In this document: in pieces, positions 33,424-42,700 of the stretch
How positions within the stretch are numbered: position 1 is the first letter of the stretch
How the letters are laid out: every line of letters starts with the position of its first letter
Source: Geomonas sp. Red32
GTDB taxonomy: Bacteria; Desulfobacterota; Desulfuromonadia; Geobacterales; Geobacteraceae
DNA: 64,000 nucleotides
Direction: 5' to 3'
Assembly (NCBI RefSeq): GCF_023652955.1
Contig: NZ_JAKLOY010000007.1
Span: 62,001-126,000 of the forward strand
Program-made: the position numbers and the translations under genes
Notes under the pieces: model-generated
Databases searched by the model: none
What the model was told of the DNA's origin: nothing
The model's input: only the letters and a program-made list of their open reading frames with translations

Positions 33424-36400
33424 ATGTATAAGACCATCGCCAAAGGCATCATGAAGACCATGTTGACCCTTGCCCTGCTGGTCCCCGCGACCTCGGCCCT
33501 GGCCGCCACCTACTACGTCGATCCGAACGCCGCCAGCGACTCCGGCAACGGCTCGGCCACCAGCCCCAAGAAGTATGTCAGCTCCGGCATCTCCCTCATG
33601 GCTTCCGGCGACACCCTGATCCTCAAGGACGGCCTCTACACCGGCGACGCCAACATGATCTCCGAATACTCCAGCATCTTCGTGCTCCCCCCCAGCGGCT
33701 CCGCAGGCAACTTCACCACCATCAAGGCCGAGCACGTAGGCCAGGCGATCATCGACTCCCAGTACAAGTACCTGGCGGTCTCCAACATCAACACCGCGAG
33801 CAGAAAGCGCGACTACATCCACTTCGACGGCATCCACTTCCGTAACGGCGGCAACGGCCTCTTCATCTGGTACGGCGACCATGCCTGGATCTCCAACTGC
33901 GGCTTCCAGGACGGCATGCCTGCCAACGTGACCTGGGAAGTCCCCATCGCGGCCATCGCCGGCGGCTCCTCCTACGGCCTCGTGGAAGACTGCTGGGTCT
34001 GGGGTTACGGCCGTTACGGCTTCTACACCAAGCCCGAAGACTACAACGGCAACCCGGTCGGCACCAACCACATGATCTTCCGCCGCATCGTGGTCCGCAT
34101 GGACAACACCCCGGCCCAGTACATGACCGCCGGCCTCCGTTTCTACGGCTCCGACACCAACGTGATGCAGAATAACATCATCATCGACGGCAACTGGAAC
34201 TCCTCCTCCGGCGAATTCCACGGCATGGCGACCGGCGGCGGCAGCTCGGCCAGCGACAACAACGACTCCTTCTTCAGCAACATCGTGCTCAATAACCCGC
34301 TGATCGACTGCTACTGGTCCGAGAAGGGGACCGGCACCCACACCGTCACCAACAACGTCTGCTGGGACAACAACATGGGTCTCCACATGTCCCAGGATTT
34401 CGAGAGCCCCTTCACGGTCAACTCCAGCTACAACACTATCGGCGCCAACAGCTACCTTGACGTCCGCCAGAACTACGGCTTCGCCCTCAACCACACCCAC
34501 GATCTCTTCTACACCGTGAACGGCGCCGACACCTTCTTCGACGGTAACGGCACCGAGACCTGGAGCTCGCCGGTCTCCGTCTACCTCGCCTCCGGCGCCG
34601 CCGCCGGCCGGGCCGGTAGCTACAGCACCTTCTCCGCCGGTGCCAACCTTTACACCCAGGGGCTCAAGTACCTCCCCCGCATCGAAAGCGGTTCCACCCT
34701 GGCCTCGGCCGGCGTAGGCGCCACCATCATGTACCAGCTGGGCGGCACCGGCGTCTTCTACGGCGATGCCAACTGGAACTCGGTCTCCTCGACCCCGCTC
34801 TGGCCGTACGCCAACGAGCAGATGTGGGCCGCCAAGCTGGCTTCCTACAACGCCACCGGCCCTGGCGGCAACCGCGGCTTCGCAGCCCTGGCCACCTCCT
34901 CCGCCACCCCGCTGACCGACTACATCTGGGGCTACCTCGGTAACGCCAAACCCGACATCTACGGCACCGGCTCCACCGTTGCCGCCGCCGACACCACCGC
35001 TCCTACCGCTTCCATCAGCTCCCCGGCCACCGGCGCCACCGTCTCCGGTACCGTTTCCATCAGCGCTTCCGCCTCCGACAACGTGGGCGTGACCAAAGTA
35101 GAACTCTACGTGGACGGCGCTCTCGCCGCCACCGACACCGCTTCCCCGTACAGCTTCAGCTGGGCTAGCTCCGCGGTTGCCAACGGCTCCCACACCCTGC
35201 TCGTGAAAGCCTACGACGCCGCCGGTAACGTCGGCCAGGGCTCCATCTCCGTCAACGTTCAGAATGTCAGCGACACCACCGCTCCGGCGGTCTCCATCTC
35301 CTCCCCGGCTACCGGCTCCACCGTATCCGGCTCCGTGACCGTGGCCGCCTCCGCCTCCGACAACGTCGGCGTGACCAAGGTCGAGTTCTACCTGAACGGC
35401 GCCCTGGCCGCCGCGGTGAATACCGCCCCGTACAGCTTCAACTGGAGCACCACCTCCTACGCCAACGGCAGCTTCACCGTGAGCGCCAAGGCCTACGACG
35501 CCGCCGGTAACGTCGGCTCCACCTCCGGTGTGACCGTGACCGTGGCCAACGTGGTGGCCGATACCACCGCTCCGGTGATCGGGTACTTCGTGATGCCCTC
35601 TACCGCCAGCTCGCTGACCGTCCCCGTGACCTCCTTCAGTGCGACCGACAACGTGGCCGTCACCGGCTACCTGATCACCGAAAGCTCGACCAAGCCTTCC
35701 GCTTCCGCCTCCGGCTGGAGCGCCGCGGCACCGACCAGCTTCACCTTCTCCGCCGCCGGTACCCGCAACGCCTACGCCTGGGCCAAGGACGCCGCCGGTA
35801 ACGTCTCCGCCTCCAAGGTCGACTCCGTGGTGATCACCCTGCCGGTGGCCAACGCCACGACCTCCATCGCCGTCGACAAGACCGTGTACCGCGATTCCTC
35901 CAGCGCCGGTTCCTCCATCACCTCGCCGACCCTGACCACCTCCGGCTCCGGCCGTCTCCTGGTCGCCCTCGTCACCGGTTCGGCTCCTTCCTCCGGCTCC
36001 AACAGCTACGTGACCTCCGTCACCAGCAGCGGCACCGTCCTTTCCTGGACCAAAGCGGTAGCCACCGCCGTGCAGCGCGGCACCTCCGAGATCTGGTACG
36101 CCTGGGCACCCTCCACCTTCTCCGGGACCGTGAAAGCCAACCTCAACCAGTCCGTCTCCTCGCGCTCCATCACCGTGATGTCCTTCACCGGGACCGCTAC
36201 CGGCTCGGCGGCCATCGGCGCAGTCAGCGGCGGGAACTCTGCTTCCGGCGCCCCCAAAGCTTCCCTGACCACCACCAAGGCTAACTCCCTGGTGCTTGGG
36301 ACCGGCAACGACTGGAGCGGCGCGGTGGCCAGGACCCTGGGCTCCGGCCAGAGCATGGTTCACCAGTTCCTCTCCCCGACCTCCGACACCTACTGGGTGC

Positions 36401-36507
36401 AGATGGGGAGCGCGGTAGCCTCCACCGGTACCAGCACCGCCATCAACGACACCGCCCCCTCCGCGGACATGTACAACCTGAGCATCGTGGAGATCCGCAC
36501 TCCCTAA
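33424..36507 (+). CDS. Secreted beta-helix / Ig-like surface protein, copy 2
   Basis: This 1027-residue paralogue is almost identical to the protein at 22444 over its full length. Visible differences are a one-residue insertion in the signal peptide (VPATSALA), a two-residue insertion in the linker before the first Ig module (TGSTVAAAD) and scattered substitutions, mostly in the last 220 residues. Domain order is the same: signal peptide, beta-helix, three Ig-like modules, C-terminal domain ending in VEIRTP. It is expressed from its own sigma-54 promoter and ended by its own terminator. The two copies may be redundant, dose-increasing or slightly specialised. Confidence 0.88.
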   Translation: MYKTIAKGIMKTMLTLALLVPATSALAATYYVDPNAASDSGNGSATSPKKYVSSGISLMASGDTLILKDGLYTGDANMISEYSSIFVLPPSGSAGNFTTIKAEHVGQAIIDSQYKYLAVSNINTASRKRDYIHFDGIHFRNGGNGLFIWYGDHAWISNCGFQDGMPANVTWEVPIAAIAGGSSYGLVEDCWVWGYGRYGFYTKPEDYNGNPVGTNHMIFRRIVVRMDNTPAQYMTAGLRFYGSDTNVMQNNIIIDGNWNSSSGEFHGMATGGGSSASDNNDSFFSNIVLNNPLIDCYWSEKGTGTHTVTNNVCWDNNMGLHMSQDFESPFTVNSSYNTIGANSYLDVRQNYGFALNHTHDLFYTVNGADTFFDGNGTETWSSPVSVYLASGAAAGRAGSYSTFSAGANLYTQGLKYLPRIESGSTLASAGVGATIMYQLGGTGVFYGDANWNSVSSTPLWPYANEQMWAAKLASYNATGPGGNRGFAALATSSATPLTDYIWGYLGNAKPDIYGTGSTVAAADTTAPTASISSPATGATVSGTVSISASASDNVGVTKVELYVDGALAATDTASPYSFSWASSAVANGSHTLLVKAYDAAGNVGQGSISVNVQNVSDTTAPAVSISSPATGSTVSGSVTVAASASDNVGVTKVEFYLNGALAAAVNTAPYSFNWSTTSYANGSFTVSAKAYDAAGNVGSTSGVTVTVANVVADTTAPVIGYFVMPSTASSLTVPVTSFSATDNVAVTGYLITESSTKPSASASGWSAAAPTSFTFSAAGTRNAYAWAKDAAGNVSASKVDSVVITLPVANATTSIAVDKTVYRDSSSAGSSITSPTLTTSGSGRLLVALVTGSAPSSGSNSYVTSVTSSGTVLSWTKAVATAVQRGTSEIWYAWAPSTFSGTVKANLNQSVSSRSITVMSFTGTATGSAAIGAVSGGNSASGAPKASLTTTKANSLVLGTGNDWSGAVARTLGSGQSMVHQFLSPTSDTYWVQMGSAVASTGTSTAINDTAPSADMYNLSIVEIRTP

Positions 36508-36538
36508 CCGAAGCCAGCCACCAGCACGGCCCACCCCC

Positions 36539-36580
36539 AACGGGGCGCAGGAAAACATCCTGCGCCCCGTTCTTTTTTTT
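36539..36580 (+). terminator. Rho-independent terminator
   Basis: Stem AACGGGGCGCAGG / CCTGCGCCCCGTT with a short A-rich loop, followed by C and eight T. It is the counterpart of the terminator at 25548. From 36581 to 36795 I see no gene and no convincing promoter. Confidence 0.92.
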
Positions 36581-36795
36581 GGAGGAATTTAAGAAACTGT
36601 AAACTTTGGCGACGTAACTGTTAGCGTTGCCGACACCTTTTTTAGAATATGCCCCATGAGAAGTCTCTTATCTCCTGTGATTCCGGCGGGTTTCGCGGCC
36701 TGAGAGCGGGCTTGCTTCTTGCTCACTTCTGGCATGCCTTTGATAAACGCCGATTCAGTGAACCGACGATGAGTCGAACGAGGAGGAGGAAGCTT

Positions 36796-39700
36796 ATGGG
36801 CGTCGCGGTGCGGTATCTTTTATCGATCCTGGTTTTGCTTCTGTTGATGTGCAATGGCGCCTTGGCCAAGGTCTTGGTGATTGCGCCGCACCCTGACGAC
36901 GAGGCACTCATGTGCTCCGGGGTGATCAGCAGCTCTCTGGCCGATGGCACCCAGGTCAAGCTGGTGCTGATGACCAACGGCGACCTCAACGGTATAACGA
37001 CCGGCAACGCCCGCCAGGACGAGACGGTCGCTGCCATGGCCGGGAAGCTGGGGATGAAGGAGAGCGACATCATCTTCCTCGGTTACCCGGACGGCGGGAT
37101 GGCCCCGGGGGCCGTCTACGGCACCTACGGTCTGCAGCCGATGTACCAGAAGTACACCGCCACCACCAGTACCTACGCCGCCCCCTCCGGGGCGAGCGCC
37201 ACCTACGGTCACCGCGGTCTCGGCGGCAGCGACTATCACCTCTACGAATTCGGCTCGCACGCGAACTACAACAAGCCCAATGCGGTAACCGACCTGGCAG
37301 CCATCATCGCCGACTTCAAGCCCGATCACATCTTCGTCACCAGCCCCTACGACCAGCATCCGGACCACTCCTACAGCTACTACTTCCTGAAGGATGCCCT
37401 GACCTCGGTGGCCGCCTCGCTCCCCTCCTACGCTCCGGCCATCCATACCACCATCATCCACGGTGGCACCATCACCGCCTGGCCCGCCGCCGCCAACGCA
37501 GCCACCGTTTTCAACGCCCCTGTCATCCTGAGCTCAACGCCGCTCAACTGGAGTGTCCGCGAGAGTATCGGCGTACCCTTCGCCCTCCAGAACATCGCGC
37601 TGGCCGATAACCTTAAGTACCAGACCATCCAGTCGTATCCGTCCCAGCTGACCGACCCCTCGTCGGCGTCCTTCCTCTCCAATTTCACCCACCGCGACGA
37701 GTTCTTCTTCCCCGAGTACGCAGCCGGGGCGGCCCCGCCGGTAGCGAGCGCGGGAGCGGACCAGGTGGTGGCCGAAAATGCCACCGTCATCCTGGACGGT
37801 ACCGGGAGCCTGGCCAATAGCGGAACCCTCAGCTATTCCTGGAAGCAGGTGCAGGGTAAAAGTGTCACCCTCTCCGGTGCCACCAGCGCCAACCCGACCT
37901 TCACGGCCCCCTCGGGGCTGAGTTTCGCCGAACCGCTGGTCTTTCAGCTGACCGTCACCGACGCAGGCGGCACGAGCTATCCCGACACGGTGGTCGTCAC
38001 CGTACTCTCGACGAGCCGCTACGGAAACGTCGCCCCGGCCTCCACGGTGACGGTTTCCTCCCAGAACGCCACGACCGGACAGACCGGTGCGAAGGCCGTC
38101 GACGGTGTGATCGACGGTTGCCCCAACAACTGCAGCGCCGAGTGGGTCACCAACAACGAGCTGGGCGGGGCCTACATCACCCTGACCTGGCCGCAGGCGC
38201 AGCTGATCGACAAGATCGTCCTCTACGACCGCCCGCAGGCGACCGAACAGATCCAGTCGGCCACCTTGAGCTTCAACGACGGGAGCACCATCCCGGTCGG
38301 GGCTCTCAATAACGACGGCTCCTCCAATACCTTCAACTTCCCGTTGAAGAAGATTTTGTCGGTGACCCTGACCGTGAAACAGGCGACCGGGACGGCTACC
38401 GGGCTGGCTGAATTCCAAGTCTTCGGTCAGTCCGCCCCGACCCTGGCCGTGGTCTCGGGCGCCGCCTCCACCGGTTCGGTAGGGTACGCCTACGCGAGGA
38501 CGCTGGCAGCCACCGGCGGGCAGACTCCGTACAGCTGGTCGCTCACCTCGGGGAGCCTCCCCGCCGGGCTGACCCTCAACGCCAGCACCGGGATCATCCA
38601 GGGGACCCCGACCGCGGCCGGAAACTCCAACTTCACCCTCCAGGTCACCGACGCCGCCGGAGCCACCGCCCAGCGCGCCATGACCATCACCGTGAGCGCC
38701 TCCCTCAAGGTCGCCACCGCCAGCCTCCCGTCGGGGAACCTGCACGTCGCCTACGACCAGACGCTAACCGCTTCCGGCGGCCAAGCCCCCTACACCTGGT
38801 CGGTCGTCTCCGGCTCGCTCCCCTCCGGCCTCTCCCTTATCCCGGGTACCGGCCACATCACCGGGACGCCGATGGCGCTCGGCTCCTCCAGCTTCATCGT
38901 CCAAGTGGTGGACGCCAACGGCTACCTGGCCACCGCGTCGCTTGGGCAGACCATCGGGAGCTCGCTTTTGACCGTCACCACCAACGGTCCGCTCCCCTCG
39001 GGGAACGCCGGGACCGCCTACAGCCAGACCCTCGCGGTCGCCAATGGCCTCGCCCCCTACAGCTGGTCGCTCGCCTCGGGGACGCTCCCCGCCGGTATCA
39101 TCCTGAGCTCCGCCGGGGTTGTTTCCGGTACCCCGACCGCCGCCATCAACACCATCGTCACCGTCCAGGTGCAGGATTCCTGGGGTGACGTCGCCACCAA
39201 GAACCTCTCCCTGAGCGTCACCGACGCGGCCCATACCATCACCGTCGATTCGACGGTCTTCACCGACGCCTCGACGGCGGGGGCCACGATAACCTCGCCG
39301 AGCATCACCACCAAGGCCTCCGGCGAGCTCCTGCTTGCCTTCGTAGACGCGAGCGGCCCCTCCACCGGCGCCAACACCACGGTTTCCTCGGTCACCAACA
39401 CCGGCACCGCGCTCACCTGGAACCTGGCGATCCGGAGCAACACCCAGCCAGGCGTATCCGAGATCTGGTGGGCCTACGCCCCCACGGCCATCACCGGAAC
39501 GGTCACCGCGACCTTGAGCCTCAGCGTCTCCTCCCGGTCCATCACCGTGGTCTCCCTGCTCGGCACCGCCGCCAACGCCGACGCCATCGGCGCGGTGGTA
39601 AGCGCGGGAGCCAAGACCGGCGCACCTTACGCCTCGCTGGTGACCACCCGCGACAACTCGCTGGTGCTCGGGACCGGTAACGACTGGTCCGGCGCGGTGG

Positions 39701-42700
39701 CCCGCTCCGCCGTCCTTGGCCAGAGCATCATGCACCAGTTCCTCTCCCCGACCGCCGACACCTACTGGGTGCAGCGGATGAGCGCAGTCACCCCGGCCAG
39801 CGGCACCACGGTCGGCATCAGCGACAGCTACCCGACGGCGGACATGTTCAACCTCGCCGCGGTGGAGGTGCGGACCCAGCTCCCGGCCTCCCTCGCGATG
39901 GCCCCCGTGACGCTCCCCTTCGGCACGGTCGGGGCCGGCTACAGCCAGCCGTTCTCCGCTTCGGGCGGTGTCCTCCCGTACAGCTGGTCGGTCGCCTCGG
40001 GGGCTCTGCCGGCCGGCCTCACCCTCAATAGCGCCAGCGGCATCCTCTCCGGCACCCCGACCGCAGACGGCAGCTCCACCTTTACCGTGCAGGTGAAGGA
40101 CGCCGTCGGCGCCACCGTGACCTCGGCATCGTTCGGGATGATCGTCTACACCCCGGTGGCGGTGGCCGCCGCCACCTTGCCGACCGGCACCGTGAGCCTC
40201 AACTACCGCCAGGCCCTTTCGGTTTCCGGCGGGCTCGCCCCCTACAGCTGGTCGGTTTCCGCCGGGAGCCTCCCAGGCGGTCTCGCCCTCGATCCGTCGG
40301 CAGGCACCATCTCGGGAACCCCCGCCGCCGCGGGCTCCTTCAGCTTCACCGTGCAGGCCAAAGACGCCAACGGCACCACCGGCTCCCAGGCCATGTCGAT
40401 CACCATCTACGCCTTGGTCGATCGCAACGTCGCCCCGGTGGCCACCGCCACCGCCTCCTCGCAGAACAGCAGCTACGGGCAGCTGGCCTCTAAAGCCATC
40501 GACGGCGTGATCGACGGCTACCCCGGCGACTACACCAAGGAATGGGCCACCGTCGGCCAAGTTGCCGGCGCCTGGATCAACCTCGCCTGGCCCGCCTACT
40601 ACCAGGTGGACAAGGTCGTTCTTTACGATCGTCCCAACCTCTCCGACCAGATTCTTTCTGCCACTCTTACCTTCAGCGACGGCTCGACGGTGAGCGTGGG
40701 GCCGCTCGCCAACGACGGCTCGGCAACCGCCGTCACCTTCTCCCCGAAGGTCACCAACTCGGTGAAGATGACCGTGGTGACCGGTACCGGCTCCAACGTC
40801 GGCCTGGCCGAGATGGAGGTCTGGGGGTACCAGGTGGCATCGGCGGTGGGGGTAACCACCTCCTCGCTCCCCGACGGCACGGTCGGCGTCGCCTACAGCC
40901 AGCCCCTCGCCGCCAGCGGCGGCAGCTCTCCCTATACCTGGGCGCTTACCTCCGGTAGCTTCCCGGCCGGGCTCGCTCTTGACTCCACCGGGGTCGTCTC
41001 CGGTACCCCGACCGCCGCGGCAAGCGGCAACGTCACTATCCAGGCCACCGACAGCACCGGCAACTCGGCATCCAAGGCCTTCCCGCTGACGGTCTATGCA
41101 CCGCTCGCCGTGACGACCAGTTCGCTGCCGGTCGCCACGGTGGGGACCGCCTACAGCCAGTCCCTCGCCGCCAGCGGCGGATCTTCCTCCTACAGCTGGT
41201 CGGTGACCTCCGGGACGCTGCCGGCCGGCCTCAACCTTGCCCAGGCCACCGGGGTCATCTCCGGGACCCCGACCGCGGCGGGGAGTAGCCCCATCACCGT
41301 GCAGGTAGCCGACGGCCGCGGCATAACCGCCCAGGCCCAGCTGACTGTCACCGTCTTCCAGCCGCTCGCGGTGACCACCTCGTCGCTCCCCATCGCCACG
41401 GTGGGAAGCGCTTACAGCCAGCCGCTCTCCGCCACCGGCGGGACCGCTCCCTACCGCTGGTCGATCACCTCCGGGACGCTGCCGGCCGGGCTCTCGCTCA
41501 CCTCCGGCGCCATCATCGGTACCCCGACCGCCACCGCGAGCGCCACCTTGACCGTCCAGGTTACCGATGCCGCCAACGGCACGGCTACCAAATCGCTCAC
41601 CCTTGCCGTCTACCAGCCGCTGGCCGTGGCAAGCGCGACGCTGGGTAACGGGACGGTGGGGACTCCCTACAGCCAGACCCTCGCAGCCACCGGCGGGGCC
41701 ACCCCCTACAGCTGGTCGATCACTGCCGGGACCCTTCCGGCCGGGCTCACCCTGAACGGCTCCACCGGCGCCGTCACCGGTACCCCGACCGCCACGGCGA
41801 GCGGCCCGCTCACGTTCCAGGCCACCGACGCCAACGGCACCACCGCGTCGAAGCAGCTCAACCTCGCGGTTTACGCGCCGCTCACCCTCGACACCATTGC
41901 GCTCCCCACCGGGACCACGGGAACCTCCTACAGCCAGACGCTCGCCGCCTCGGGCGGAGCCACCCCGTACAGCTGGTCGGTCGCTTCCGGCACGCTCCCC
42001 GCCGGGCTCGTCCTGAACGGAGCCACCGGTACCATCACCGGTACCCCGGCCGCCACCGCCAGCGTCTCCTTGACCTTCAAGGTCACCGACGGCAACGGCA
42101 GCTCTGCGACCAAGTCCCTGACCCTGACGGTCTACGGCCAGCTGACCGTGACCACCTCCGCCCTCGCCATCGGCACGGTGGGAGCCCCCTACAGCCAGAC
42201 CCTGGCGGCAGGCGGCGGGTCGGCCCCGTACGCCTGGGTCATCACCTCCGGCACGCTCCCCGCCGGGCTCACCCTCAACGCCACCACCGGTGCCATCACC
42301 GGGACCCCGGCCGCCGACGGTTCGGCAGCCATCGCCGTCCAGGTCACCGATTCGCTCGGCATCGCGGTCACCAAGGCCCTGACCCTGGCGGTCTTCCAGC
42401 CGCTATCGGTTACCACCACCTCCCTCGCTACCGTGACCGTGGGCGGGATCTATAACCAGGGGCTCCTGGCCACCGGCGGGGCGGCTCCCTACAGCTGGTC
42501 GATCGCTTCGGGAACGCTCCCTGCCGGGCTCGCCCTCAACGCGGCAACCGGTGCGATCACCGGCTCCCCGACGGCGGCAGGTAGCGCCACCCTGGGCTTC
42601 CTGGTGACCGACCTCAATGGCACCACGGCCTCCAAGTCCCTCACCCTGGCCGTCTATGGGCCGCTCGCGGTGAGTACCGGCACTCTCGCCACCGGCACGG

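Noticed and set aside
33304-36558. Open frame of 1084 codons on the minus strand, opposite the second beta-helix/Ig gene
   Set aside because: Same codon-bias shadow as above; low-complexity, with no start context.
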